From the NCBI GenBank assembly GCA_002914845.1, contig JXTC01000061.1, positions 635,332-699,331 of the forward strand: a stretch of DNA of 64,000 nucleotides, given 5' to 3'. The stretch comes from Trema orientale (taxonomy: Eukaryota > Streptophyta > Magnoliopsida > Rosales > Cannabaceae). The position numbers were made by a program, and so were the translations under genes. The notes under the pieces were generated by a model. That model had not been told where the DNA came from. It was given only the letters and a program-made list of their open reading frames with translations, and did not search any database. Of the stretch, positions 45,421 to 58,194 are shown piece after piece (within the stretch, counting starts at the first letter, position 1; each line of letters begins with the position of its first letter).

Positions 45421-46960
45421 CCCAAAAGTAGTAGAATCTAATGGTAGTGGTAAAATTTAGTTAAACATTGAAAAAAGTGGTAATTGCCTATTTAACCCAA
45501 AAACATGAGCCCAACACAGTCCCACGCCTCGTGTTATGTTTAGTACAACCCAAGATCGCCTCGTGCTATGCCGTGCTTAGCACAAATTTTTTCATGTCGT
45601 ACTGTCATGCATAATGGATGGCCTGACCCATTGACATCTTTAGTCCAAAAAATAAAATTATCAAGAAAAATTAGGTGGAATACACTATTTCATAGTAAGT
45701 TTTAGAAAATACAGCTCTCTCAATAGTAATTTAGTAAATGTACCCCTTTTAAAAAATAGAGGTGTGAAAGGACTTATATACATTTAAGTTGAGAGCACTC
45801 GATATAGTATCGAGTATTAGACTAGAAAAAGGAAAAAAAAAAATATTTTAGTATTAAACGCGAGACAGGGTATCAAAGACTCTTGATGAAATAAGTACTA
45901 AGGGCATTTCTGTCCTTATAATAAATTTAAAACTTAAAAAGAGGTATTCATGAAAAAACTATTAAGAGGGGTATATTTCCTAAAACACACATTGAAAAAG
46001 TTATATTTTGCTAAGAAGCTCTAAAGTCAATAATACAAAGGAAAAATGTTCTAATGTGATGATTCTGATAAGAATAAAACACAATGTATAGAAAAAAGGA
46101 CCAAAATTAAACTCTTTTAATAGTTTAAAGATCAATATGACCAGAAAGTGGAGTTCCTAGTGGGGGACGAGTGAGTATGCGTACGAACCTGTATTTGGAA
46201 GCGGAACAATAGCTCAAAAATTTAAAATTCAAACACTAAAGTGAGACTTTCTCTATAAGATATTTGGAAAAATTACCTACATATTATTTATCGGTTAATT
46301 ATGCTATAAACACCATTATGTTGTTTACTTGTAACTTGATTTTTTATGGATGAAAGTAATTATAATTAACATAAATCACTGACACGCCTTTCTTCCATTA
46401 ATAGTATCACGAACGGAAATCCAAAACTGTGACTTTTAATAATTTTAAGTAAAAATATAAATAAATAATGAGTTTGTAAAAATTCAAGAGATGTTAAGTA
46501 CTTAGAATTTTTCATTTTAGTTCTCAAAACATTATAAATTTCATAGCCAAGAAACCTTTCATTAATTCTAATTACTAAAGAAAAATGTTCAGTAAAGTTT
46601 AAGAAGATTAAATCTAGTAAATTTATTTAGAAACTTTTTGTTAAACCATAAACTTTAATAAATGAGTTTAGTGAAAGCTTGAGTCCAAAATCCAAATGTC
46701 CAAAATAGTTTACAAAATCAATTATAATTCCAAGTACTCAAATTATTGTAAAATCATCCACGTACATCCATTTAATAAATAAAATAATCTTGACTAAAAA
46801 TTAGATATAGAGAGAAAAAGGGCAAGATGGAGGAACCAACTAAGGAAGAGGTATAAAACTGTAAGCACAAGTCAAATAGCTTGTCTAGCCATCAAAACAA
46901 CTACCTTAAATAGACAAATACCTGAAAGTTGGAGAAGTAGAGGGTAGGCATGTGAATGCT
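45421..46960. other. Intergenic, no gene seen
   Basis: AT-rich, no sustained frame and no motif that I recognise on either strand. Confidence 0.45.
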
Positions 46961-46971
46961 TAGTATAGCAT

Positions 46972-47337
46972 GTGATGGAAGATGTTAAAACGTTTTACTC
47001 TGAGGTTGAAATTTCTGGTGTGCCTAAGCGGTATACTCATTGCTTGGGAGACTCTCAGGTACTTGTCTACTTTTCCACTGGTCGAGAAGCAGGAAATTTT
47101 TCCGAAACAATAGCAAGCTTTTTTTCTTTTTTCTTTTTTTTTTTAAATTTATCATTTTGGTTGTTGCTAGGCTCGGAATAAGTTTATTCCACATACTGTT
47201 TTTGCAGATTGAGTATTGTAATTGGCTTGCCATTCAGTCTGGGTGTCCATTCTATGAAGAATGGAGGAAAGAAATGTCTTATGCTGTCCAGAAGAATAGA
47301 ATTATTCGACCAGAGACATACCGTGACAATTGGGAAG
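46972..47337 (+). pseudogene. Unidentified two-exon gene fragment
   Basis: Two coding-like stretches with splice signals. Exon A (46972-47058) gives VKTFYSEVEISGVPKRY and HCLGDSQ, followed by GTACTT. Exon B begins after TTTGCAG at 47208 and gives IEYCNWLAIQSGCPFYEEW, RKEMSYAVQKNRIIRPETY and RDNWEG. The composition is clearly protein-like, but I do not recognise the family. No start, stop or domain context completes it, so it is probably a piece of a larger host gene moved or left here. It is convergent with the PPR gene. Confidence 0.4.
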
Positions 47338-47771
47338 GTAGTACTTAATATTATTGCAGGCTCATCAGGACTCCATGAAATATTCTCCAAATTAAGTCAG
47401 CAATGAAAAACTGAAAATTTACTAAAAAAGGGAGTAAGAAATTTCTAAAATCCTCGTTTTAGAACTCTTGGTCCATGTTCTCGTTTTCCAGAGTCAATTG
47501 GTCCGTTATCAAACTACATGTTGTTCTCACCTGTGACCTAGGCTACCTTTCAGTATATAATATATTCCAGACCATGGGAAAATGAACTGTAAAACTATGC
47601 GAACAAAAAAGGTTCAACGGGGCCTATTTTCAATAAATCATTCAATGTTAGCATCCAAAAATCTGTTTACTTTCAGAATCAGTCGTAAAAATTTACAGCC
47701 AGTAACACCGCACCGGTCAGAAATTTACCAAAGAACTATATAAATAAACATATAAAACATATCTAATCTGC

Positions 47772-50251
47772 TTACTTCTTTTTCTTGGAAAATGCCTTTC
47801 TTGATTTCTTGGGTGATCCATCTTCGGTAAAAAGATAGTCGTACTTCTCCAAAACTCTTTCTTTTTCTTTAAGCCTGCCTAAAAGTTCGTATGCATTTGC
47901 CACTCTCAGCACTATTGATTTCTCTGGAGGTTTACGATCATATGCTTCCAGCCCCTCAAAAAGCTATCAAACACAAGTTAGTCTACATGGCAACTTAATA
48001 GGAAAAGAATAAACTAGAGAAGGCCCAAAATCAGCTTATAACAGTGAACTAAGTTCAATAACAGTACCAACGTCTTAAAATTGGACTTGATAATGTCGAC
48101 AACTGAAAATGTTCATATTCAGTACCCTCAGAAAGCATTAGACTTTACAGAAGAAGCAAAAGCCTACCTTGACAAGGTTCTCCAACATGTTGTTCCGATA
48201 GTATATAGATATCATACTTTTACACAACTGCCAAGGAACTGAATGCAAATCTATGCCAATTTTCTTCTCCCAAAATGCATGTGCTTCATCTGCCCGGTTG
48301 TCCATATCTAAAGCTTTTATTAACTGCCTATATGTACCCATTGTGGTTCCCTGTCCCTTGCTTAGCATCCATTTAATAACCTAGAAGACAAAAGCGAGAA
48401 CCATGACTACTGGCAAAAGAAAGAAAACAGAATAAGAAACGAAGGGAAAATCTTATACCTTCTTCCCAGTATTATACAAATGAAAACAAAGACATCCTCA
48501 ATATTTTCTGTTTTATGGAAGATATGAAGGATAATTGTTTCATCTAACTTCCCAAGCCACCAAAGGGAATTCTAGACGACAGGGACAGGGCCATTCCAAA
48601 AATATAATGCATGAAAATGAGCCAAGCTCGAAAAACTCAATGACTAAAAAGAAATAATAATCCGAACAAACCAATCCCAAACTCTCGTGCTTCAAATAAA
48701 TGGTTTAAGAGAAGGGAGGAAGTCTCGCAGAAAACTTTCAACCCTATAACTTGTTATCAGAAATTCAAAACTAATAACAACTCTGATGCACGGAAAACAG
48801 GAAAAGGGACAAATTAGAGCCTCTACTTATTTCATAACTTGTTTGCTTCGGAGAAAATGCATAGAGAAAATGTATTGAAAAAAGTGCATGCTCTCTTGTC
48901 CGGTGTATACCCTGCCCGGTTTTTCTATTATGGAAAAGATCAGCACACACACACACATAGACACAATGCAGCGAGTAAGAGAGAGAATCACTCCTACCTG
49001 CACAACTTTATGCCACTCTTCCTCCTTCTCAAGAGCAAGCAACACCCTTTTAAGTGATGCTATGGGAAAGTTTTGCTCCCATGCAACCCAGGCATCAAGA
49101 GCACCATAAACAGCCTCCTTATTGTCGAGTCTGTCCCTGAGATCGAGTAGCTGCAAAGTTGGGGTTATCTTAACAATTTCTCCAGAGAGGACGTGCAAGA
49201 GGAAGGAAAGGAAAAAACAACAGTAAAACCATGCTTAACATGAGAAAAAGAGACCTAAAAATCAGGATAGCATTATAGCAACAAGAGGATAATTGATGAT
49301 CATGAGGCTTTAATCTAACTATAAAGCAAGAATTATTTCATGCAAACCTTCAAATCACATAAGACCAAAACAAAATGTAGTGGTGTACAAAGTCAAAATT
49401 GTTAACAAAATTTTATCGAACTCAACTGAGATGTAAAAAGAAGGGAGTGCTTAATGTTTATTTGCTTACCGTCTTCACAAGAAATTCGCTCTTCTCCTTC
49501 TTCGAAACATGCCTTGAGATTTCGAACTTTCGTACATCCTGGGAATTTTCCTCTTGACAGTCACCAGGGGGCCGGATGTTGCTGCGGTGATCCTAAAACG
49601 TGGATGTTTAGACCAAACAGTCAAATGAAATCCGTTGAGCTTCATCAGAAAGAATACAAAACCGCTATCAAATAATTCTAAACGACAGAAGCATGCCATG
49701 CCTCCAAGAAAAAAATACAACAACAGAGAAAACTCTATATATAAGACAGAATATGAAACGAACCAGGAACGAAAGTACAGCTTTTATATGTTTTTTGGGT
49801 TCTTATAAAGCTTCAAGGACTAACATCCTGAAATGAAGTACAGCTATTTCACCACATCCAAGGAATGCAAGAATTCAAACTAAACAAACGCTATACAATA
49901 ATCACACAAAATTAAGGATACTTATGCACAAGCAAATTGATAGTTCCAAGATACCTCCAACGATGCAGGAGAAATTGCTGTGCTTAAGTTGGATATATGA
50001 GCTTGCCCCATTCCACTACGGCTCCTTACTCCAAACCCAGCTAATCTGCGAATCTGTAAAACATAATAAGTCACAGAAATTCGTAAAAATGCCACCACAA
50101 GGGCTCATTTGCATTATGAACAGGAATTTTATATGCATATATATATATATATATATATATACATACGCACACACAAAGAGAGAGACCCCATTAACTCGAA
50201 TTGCATTTAGAGCAAAATAGAGAGAAAGTAGGAACTCACAAGATAGGACAT
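47772..50251 (-). CDS. Short PPR protein, At4g18975-like
   Basis: Six exons: 50240-50251, 49955-50053, 49470-49592, 48998-49150, 48168-48380, 47772-47963, all phase 0 with GT-AG introns; 263 codons plus stop. The protein carries DNKEAVYGALDAWVAWEQNF, VIKWMLSKGQGTTMGTYRQL, ADEAHAFWEKKIGIDLHSVP and LFEGLEAYDRKPPEKS, closely matching the small pentatricopeptide-repeat protein that Arabidopsis annotates as At4g18975 (chloroplastic). It ends in a basic KKSRKAFSKKKK tail. PPR proteins bind organelle RNA; the target of this one is unknown. The first exon would encode only MSYL, and the frame remains open upstream into the hAT-like end at 50292, so the real N-terminus is uncertain. A decayed partial copy lies 3 kb away (44600-45000). 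Confidence 0.85.
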
Positions 50252-50291
50252 GGCGGTTAACCCGTATATGGCACTGAACTGAGTCCCAACG

Positions 50292-50370
50292 CCGGCTGAA
50301 GCACCTATAGGCAGTGTGAGGGTTTGCCTAAGCCCCCACATTAAGCCGAGGGCCCGTGGCCGAATAATTT
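50292..50370. mobile_element. Possible end of a hAT-type (MYM/TTF-like) element
   Basis: A G+C-rich stretch reads GCCGGCTGAAGCACC, then TTGCCTAAGCCCCCAC, then CGAGGGCCCGTGGCC, followed abruptly by very AT-rich DNA. This resembles the CCGGCCCTG...GGGCCCC ends of plant hAT elements with TTF/MYM-type transposases. I did not find the opposite end, which should be a reverse copy somewhere before 52.5 kb. Confidence 0.35.
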
Positions 50371-52790
50371 TTTACCCATTTTTAGTTTTTTAGTTTTTTT
50401 TTTTCCCCTTAAAATTAGTTCTTAAAATTAAAGCTTTAACTAAATAGTAAATAGTAAAGAAGGAAAAAAAAATCGAAAATTGGAACAATAATACTTATTG
50501 TACTCTATTGTTTAAACATTTTCAATTTTCATATTTCAAAAAATCAAGCAAAATATTTTCTTTCAAATTTTAATAAGAATAGAATTATCTCATTACACAT
50601 TTGCATATTTTCACCGTTGATATTTTAAGATTGCATTATCATAACTATTTCATATACACCTTATAAGTTGCTTAAAAAATTGGAGAGGATTAAGATTTTC
50701 TTTTCCTTTTGTATTAAAGTTTATTTTTTCTAGAATTTACAAACTACGTTCTTTTTTTCTTTACTTGTATGTAAATATCTATTTATTTTCAAATTTACAG
50801 TATGTTTTGATAGAAAAAATGAAAAAAGAAAGAAGATACTCTTTTTTTTTTTTCATCTCACAAGCTCTTTCTTGTAATTCCTATTTTTTTCGAAGTTTTT
50901 AGTCAAAATACAAATAGAAAATAGAGATAAAGAGCACCAGACAAGTTAAATATGAAGAAGCTATTTAATTAGAATTACTTGTTTGCTTGGCCATAAGTTG
51001 ATTTCCATATTCTATCTTTCTATCTTATTTATTTTTTCATTAACTCACTGATTAATATTGACGTCTAAATAATACGATAATAGTTATTTTTTATTACTAT
51101 TTTCTTATATTGTGTTTTTTTTTATAATTAGAATAAATATATCTAATAAAAAATATCTATCTAGATATAATAAATTTAATTAAAAAATAGATAAATTGAC
51201 AATTAAAGTTTGATTCAATTACAAAATGGAGATATTAAAAGTTTCTCACTTATAAAAAGGTAAATAACTCAACATGTTTTAATGAAATAGGGAACATGTT
51301 GTTGTTGTTTGTTTTCTTGTTTTTTTTTTTTCAATTTTTAATAAATGTCCTATTGGATGATCTGCTTACCAAAAGTACTTCCTAAGGAGTGGCTCAAGAG
51401 TAAGACGACTCGCCCTTTGAAACCCAAGGCTTCCACTATATACATACACACATTATCATATATATATAATTTAATTTGCTCTAATTAAAGATAAATAATT
51501 AAAACTTAGTTACATGTAATATCACGAATACTTTAATTCTGGTTGTAATAATAGTGCTTATTATACTATTTATTATAGATATATTAGATTTACTAGCTTG
51601 TTTATAGTCCCACATTGGAGAAAAAAAATAAATTTGGACCTTTAAGATCTAATATAAAGCGTTAATCACATTTTTTTCTATGCCTGATTTTCAGTTGAGT
51701 CAGACTTTAAACTGATTTTGACTGATTGTGAAGAGTCTGAACTAAATGAAAGGAAAAGACAAGTTTTAAAGAAAATTAATAAAACCCTTTTGTTATTTTT
51801 CAACTACAAATGAAACAAGCTTTTGACAGAGTTAGTAATTCGAGTTATACCTAAAGCTAGAAAAATATTGGAAGCTAGAAAATATTGATATAAACATCCC
51901 TAATTAAAAAATTGGGGAGTGAGAAAATCACCGATGTTCCATTCATCTATGTGAATAAAAATCACTAATACTAAAAGCCAATTGGGTATGGCTAAAATCT
52001 GATTTCGAAAAAACTGGGATGTAAAACTAAAATCTAAAGTTTATTTGCTTCTTAAAACTACTTGAAACATTGTTAGATTTTGTGCCAATTATTTTTGAAA
52101 TTTTTTACTAAATAGTTTAATTCTAAAAGCTACTTTTAAGGCAACAGAGTTAGATCATGATATATGTAATAAAAAGTAAGTTTACTAAACACCGGTCATA
52201 ACATAAATTATTCCATAATCAAAATCAGGAACTCAAACAATTATCTCAAACTAGCCCTAAGTACATTTTAATTTACCCAAAACACTATCATGGCTTTTAA
52301 TTACAACTTATATCAAAGTTTTATGTTTGAAAATTATGTCACAAAATAGGTGCAAAATCGTAATTCTAAACAATACATCTTCCTAAAATTATGTATTCTA
52401 GAGTCAACATTCTCAAGTCCTATTTCATCTTGAGCATATTATACCAAGGACTAATTAGTCATAACCTAAGATAATACAAATATATTCAAAGATAAATACA
52501 CTACAACTCATCCACGACAAAATGAGTATGGAGCAACAAAGACGATACAAGCAGACATGCTTTGGACACTTAATTGATGTGAGGGTCACAAAAAGCATCC
52601 CACAACTCATTCACAACTTAATTCTGAGATCCGTACCATGCCCTAGTAGTGATGAAGCATGGTTCAACATCAATTGAGAAAAAATATGTGTTTGGTTTGA
52701 AGCAGTATTTGCACCAATTATGGGGTTCAAGACTAAACAACTAATTAACTTGAAGGAACATTAACTATAAAGTAAAAAAGGTTTCAAAAA
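50371..52790. other. AT-rich intergenic, probably transposon interior
   Basis: No gene seen. A tRNA-like phrase (AAGACGACTCGCCCTTTGAA near 51400) resembles SINE-type sequence but no promoter box pair or target duplication is clear. Otherwise homopolymer-rich AT sequence. Confidence 0.35.
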
Positions 52791-52799
52791 ATTTTTCTC

Positions 52800-53060
52800 C
52801 CTAGGAAAGAAAGTGAAAAAGAATGAGATAAAAGACAAGTTTGAATCATATGGTGGCAATGAAGATGAAATGATAATAAAGCTCTGCAAGATGTACATAG
52901 TTGGATACCTTTTATTTAGCGATCAGCAAGAATATATTAAAACTGAGTATGTTGACATGGTAGACATTGAGTAGATGTAGGAGGACTACCATTAGGGTAG
53001 AGTCTCCTTTTAGAAAACAATAGAGTGCATCAAATCAACATCAAGCAAGTACCATTTATC
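52800..53060 (+). mobile_element. DUF1985-like remnant of a MULE
   Basis: Plus-strand reading gives KFESYGGNEDEMIIKLCKMY, IVGYLLFSDQQEYIKTEYVD and MVDIE, then after stops GRVSF and KTIECIKS. The order (acidic helix, Y/L-rich helix, LVD-type motif, WGRxSFxKTIE) is that of DUF1985, a domain found in Ulp1-type proteins carried by plant Mutator-like elements. The conserved Trp position and others are stops. It is a decayed remnant. Confidence 0.5.
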
Positions 53061-53149
53061 GCAGTACCCTATATACGAATGTCCATATATAGGCTTAAAT
53101 AACATAATGTATATATAAGTTAGTTATAATCGTTCATGTAATTTCGAAC

Positions 53150-54290
53150 ATGGTATATATGTAATATGGTATACAGCTTCATATACCATGATAAAAATTT
53201 AATATACCAAGAACAAAAATTCATGTATCTGAAAGTGTGAGAATAGATAGAAACAAAATAACAATATCAGATATCTAAATTAACGAAACTGGTATATAAC
53301 CTCATATACCATGACAAAAATTCCATATATCAAGACCAAAAATTTATGTACCTGAAAATGAGAACACCTAGAAACAAAATAATAATATCATATACCTAAA
53401 TTAATGAAACTGGTACATAACCTCATATACCATGACAAAAATTCTATATACCAAGACCAAAAATTCATATATCTGAAAGTGTGAGAACACCTAGAAACAA
53501 AATAATAATATCCTATACTTAAAGTTATGAATGTAGAATATAACTTTATATAATATGAACAAAAATTCAATGTGTAAGAACACATAGAAAGAAAATAAAA
53601 ATATCCAATATCTCAATGTAATGGATCTGAATAGGGTATATAATCTCATATATCATGACAAAATTTCTATATATCGTGACCAAAATTTTATGTACCAAAA
53701 TATGGAAAAAAAAAATTAAACACTTCGTTTCTAAACAAAATAAACTACAAACTCAATACAAAGAAACTAATGATCCCTATGGCTTTTCATCCTCTTCGGA
53801 GCACATAATTCGGTAGGTATTGGATTTCGGCAAGTTTTCCGATTGTGGCCAAATCGCTTGCATCGACTGACCTTGCTTGCTTCTTCTTCTTAAACTCACC
53901 AGCTGAAAGATTCTTTTTCATTTTTGGCCTACCAGTATTTGCTTTCTCAGTATTTGGAGGGAGAACAACTTGCTCTTAGCATATGTATTCATACATAATC
54001 TAGTATGTATATATATAAATATTATATACAGCGATGATTTTTTTATTCTACCAACATAGAAAAATTCAATAATATAGCAATAAATTTAGTATATAACCTT
54101 ATATACCATGACAAAATTTCACATATCAAGACCAAAAATTTATGTACCTGAAAGTTTAGACACTTAGAAATAAATAACAATATCAAATATTTAAAGTAAC
54201 GAATCTGGTATATAATCTCATATACCATGACAAAATGTCTATATACTAAGACGAAAAATTCATATACCGAAATTAGGAAAAAAAAAAAAA
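53150..54290. repeat. Tandem array of about 130-bp units, interrupted
   Basis: The phrases CTCATATACCATGACAAAA, AAGACCAAAAATT and ATGTACCTGAAA with GAACACCTAGAAACAAAATA recur at intervals of about 120-135 bases at 53150-53700 and again at 54070-54290. The interruption (53710-54060) contains the zinc-knuckle remnant. Arrays of this kind are found near the ends of some MULEs. Confidence 0.65.
53767..53930 (-). mobile_element. MULE transposase C-terminal zinc-knuckle remnant
   Basis: Minus-strand reading ends with RCKRFGHNRKTCRNPIPTEL followed by CAPKRMKSHRDH and a stop. This is the CCHC zinc knuckle at the end of MuDR-type transposases. Upstream, in another frame, GRPKMKKNLSAGEFKKKK matches the GRPKKKR-type basic segment that normally precedes it, so there is at least one frame change. 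The core transposase domain is not visible. Confidence 0.65.
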
Positions 54291-54299
54291 CCTTTCAAT

Positions 54300-56287
54300 T
54301 CAAAATAAAATAAATTACAACTCAATACAAAAAAAGTAATAATCTCTATGTCCCATCAACTAATATCATAGGCCTACAATGATGCTACCCTTTAATGGAA
54401 GCTTTAAACGCCGTAAAAAAGTACTTGAAATTCTCATATTCATCAACTTCATAATCAATATATGAACCTATACGAACTCTTGAGTCTCACAAGATTACAG
54501 TACTCAATAATGTAAGAATTTTTCCCAACACCAACTTCCATCAAAAAATGCAAAAACAAGAAATTCAAACACAATCAAGAACGTAAAGAATTGTTATTGA
54601 GGTCTAGCTTGAATTTGAGCCTACTTCCTGTGAACGTGCCTTGAGCAATTCGATTATGTACTATCTTGAATAATAGAATTTACAACACTCAGTCTCTCAA
54701 TTCACAATTTCACCATTCTAAGCTGATCCCGATAAAATTACAGTGGCAAGAAACCCCAGAAAATTTCCTCCACTCTCTCTCTCTCCCTCTCTCTCTCTCT
54801 CTCACATTCACAATCTCCCTTTCTCTGTAGTTTAATCTCTCCATATAACAAAATTAAAAAAATAACTCTCTTTACCAATTCTGTTATGCCAATGACATAT
54901 ATATATATATGAAGAAGATGATGACGTAACTATTCTTCAACAGCTCCTAGAACTTCAAAATATGATACACTATTGCCCACATGAGTAGTACGTACATGTA
55001 TCAGCTTGAAATATGAGCTCCCTGAGCTCATTAGCCAAATGTGCTTAGCCTAATAAAGCCAATTTAGCATATAACTACTTTATATGAGCCCAATGAGCTT
55101 ATATAAAATCCATTTCGGGCTCGTTTGAGATAGTTTTTGCTTTTATTTTTATGTAGTAAAAAAAGAGAAATTAAAGTCATAACTTTTAGTATACTGTTTG
55201 AATGATATATTTTAAATTTTAATTTTAGGATCTAAGTGGTATTTTTTTGTCATTTATTTAAATAATGCCAAATATGGAAATATAAATTTTCATTAAAACT
55301 CAAAAAAAAAAAAAAAATCCATATTTACTTTGAAGCTCTTCCTAGAGAAGTCACATGATTCTAGCTTCCTTTAAAAAAAACTTTCAGAGCTCAAAAACTC
55401 TTATGATGTTTCACCCAAATAGACTCAGAAGCTGTTTTTGGGCTCAGGAAGCCAAAAACATTTCTTCTAAAAGGAGAAATTAGGCCTTATACGACATTTT
55501 TAGAAATTTTTTCTTTTGAAAAATACGGTGGGCTGTGTTTTTTTTTTATAGATCGAATACGATTTTTATTAGAATAAAGTCATTTTTTAAAAATTATTTA
55601 GAAAAATACCATTTTTTAAAAAAGTAACTAGTAATCGGTAACCAGTTTTCATTTATTTAAAATTGGTAACTAGTAACCAAAAGTATTTATAACTAGTATA
55701 TAACTGGTAACTAGTAATCAAATGCATTTATAACTATTATATAACCGGTAACCACTTTTTAGAAACTGGTAAATAGTAACCAAATGTATTTATAACTGAT
55801 AACCAGTTTTTAGAAACTAATAACTATTAAGTATTTTAAAACTGGTATTTTTTTAAAATCTTTTTAGAAAGTGATATTTTTCTAATAAAAACAGTAGAAA
55901 AATTAAAAAAAAAGAATATATGACCTCCATATTTTTGTAATTTTTTTGGGTTTTTATAAGTAAAAGTGTTAGAAACCCTTCTAAAAGTCATGCCAAAGAA
56001 GCCCGTCATGAGCTAGTGTAATGAGCTTGTAAACAATACATGGGTCTCACACAGAGTACTTTCTTTTCTGGGAAAATTAGGTAGATGTCCAAAATTTTAG
56101 ATTAAATTAAATAGATGTCCAGTTTTTAAAATTTATAGCTATACATCCATTTCCTTTAAATGGACAGCCGAGGTGTACATTATTTTTACATTTTTACCCG
56201 TTTTTAATATCTCAGGTTTTTTTTTTTGTTTTTCACTTTTTTTTTTTGTTCATTCTTTCTCTCTCTTTCTCATATTGTTCTCCTTCT
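54300..56287. other. Intergenic, simple repeats
   Basis: No gene. CT microsatellite at 54772-54802. At 55620-55830 the word GGTAACTAGTAACCAAATG recurs several times with spacing of 55-65 bases, a small degenerate tandem array. T-rich sequence and CT repeats lead to the arm boundary at 56288. Confidence 0.45.
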
Positions 56288-57286
56288 ACATGAAACAGAG
56301 TATCACCAACATTATTATAGCAGCGTAATAACAGCTCTAACTCTTAACAACTCTATTATTTTCAACTTGTAACCAACTCGTCGCAACAACAAAGCAACGC
56401 TACTTATTTAAACTGAAAGAGCCTCATATTTTAGAACCTAAAATTAGAGAGTTATTGATACATCATCAAGATTAATTAGAGTAATAAAGCTGCAGTCTTA
56501 ACTAACTCTAAACTAATCTGTTGTTATAACATCCCAACTAACTTAACCAAATTAGTTGTTACCAATTATCAACAAGAACTTTTAGTTATAGAACTTTTAG
56601 TCCCAACAAAATAATAATGAAATTCTTTTAGTTACAAAGATTTTACTGTTTAGTCAGAAATTGTATTGTAACTAAAAATTTGTTTGTTTGTTTGTTTTTT
56701 TTTTTCCTGGTAGTGCTAGTAGAAAATATTATTTAGGCATCATGAATCTCAAAGAAGAATTGACAGCTAGGTGAAACTTCCTACAGAATTATTGTGATTT
56801 TCAGGAGCCTCAATCATTTTCTCCATTGGTTGAGAGATAATGTATATGTTTTCTCTCAAATGGACGTATCTGTAATTGTTCACTTCTCGTTTTGTTTCTT
56901 GTATATTTCTTACACTCTTTTAATAAATCCCTCTTTTGGAAAAGTATTCATTCCAAAAAAAAAAAAAAAAAAAAATGAACTGTGCAAAACTTATGATTGC
57001 CCATTTATTTTATATGTGAAAATAATCAAACTCAAACATAGTAAAATGTTATCTTCCTGTCATAGTAATGGATCTGTTGTACTCCTATGAAAGCTGGACA
57101 GAGGAATAATTTAGAATTAAAGACAAAACGTGCATTAATATACTAGTAATTACATATGTATATACATAAACTAATGAATTAATAGGGCGATTGAAATGGT
57201 CAGGAGATTTTTTGGGACATGTAGGTAGCTAGTAATTGGAGGCCACGATCATGATAGGACTCCTTGTATTAAAACATATACACGAC

Positions 57287-57566
57287 CATGCATTTAGAGT
57301 TTAGAGAAAGCGTAATATTACTAATTAATTAAAACTAGCTAGGCTAGAGAATCAGCAAACAAATCAAGCGAGCACTATAATTAACAGCTAAATAGCTGTC
57401 CAGGGCCTTAAATTATCATAGGATTGAGAGTTCCATTAAAATTCTCAGTCCCTGATCATGATATTATGTCATTTCCTTGGCATGCACAAGCCACTTTCTT
57501 GAATTGTTAATACATTAATTCAAAAACTTACCTATCTTAATAAGCCTTGAGTTGTATCTATAAAAG
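57287..57566 (+). promoter_or_regulatory. TATA box and RY motifs, copy 2
   Basis: TATAAAAG at 57559-57566 lies about 115 bp before the start codon. CATGCA RY motifs lie at 57287-57292 and 57481-57486. They are the same sites as in the left arm. Confidence 0.5.
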
Positions 57567-57681
57567 CACAAGCCAACTTCAAACATTTCCATCACATCGA
57601 ATAATTCTCTCTAGCAAGCTAGCCAAAAGCACTATATATTGAGCCCTTAATTAGTCTTATTTATTTTAAGGAAAAAAAAAA

Positions 57682-58194
57682 ATGGCTTCTAAGGTTCAAG
57701 TCTGCATTGCCCTCCTCCTCTCCCTCAACTTAGTCTTCTTCACCATGGTTAGCTCCCACCCCGTGCAGTACTCCAATAACTACTACTCCCACGGCCTGCA
57801 GTGTCCTACTACTAACATCATTGCTAAGCTCATAGCGTGTAAACTTGAGTTGTTGGAGGGTACTGACCTGTTGAACATATTGAACTTGTTGGATGAAACC
57901 AACTTGTTGAACTTGTTGGGCAGCAACGGCGGCTTGTTGGCACAGCTTCTTGGTGGTTTGACCCCAGGCGGCCACAATGAGGAATATTGCTGCAAACTCA
58001 TCAGCGGTCTGCCTATTCAAGTTCCCACCTGCCTTTGCGCCACTCTTAAAGACTTACTTAGCAGCCTCGCTGGTCTTCTTGATGCTACACTATTAGACGA
58101 CCTTGATCTCACCGAAACAGTAAACAGCATTTTCGGCAACTGTGGGAATTATTATAAGGGCCTTCCCTCTGGCTTCATATGTTCTAGTGAGTAA
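57682..58194 (+). CDS. Secreted eight-cysteine (hydrophobic seed protein-like) protein, copy 2
   Basis: A 170-codon single-exon gene, identical in protein to copy 1 (39708-40220) except Ala instead of Ser at residue 2. Signal peptide 1-25. Eight cysteines at 41, 53, 103, 104, 117, 119, 154 and 167. Ends PSGFICSSE. Leader of about 90 bases after the TATA box, and A-run just before the ATG. Its transcription diverges from copy 1, with 17.5 kb between start codons. Because signal peptide, cysteines and promoter are intact in both copies, both may be active. Function by family: apoplastic or seed-coat hydrophobic protein or lipid carrier, not proven. Confidence 0.85.
   Translation: MASKVQVCIALLLSLNLVFFTMVSSHPVQYSNNYYSHGLQCPTTNIIAKLIACKLELLEGTDLLNILNLLDETNLLNLLGSNGGLLAQLLGGLTPGGHNEEYCCKLISGLPIQVPTCLCATLKDLLSSLAGLLDATLLDDLDLTETVNSIFGNCGNYYKGLPSGFICSSE

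Noticed and set aside
51390-51445. tRNA or SINE candidate
   Set aside because: The CGACTCGCCC phrase recalls SINE sequence, but no paired A and B boxes, cloverleaf or target duplication could be found.
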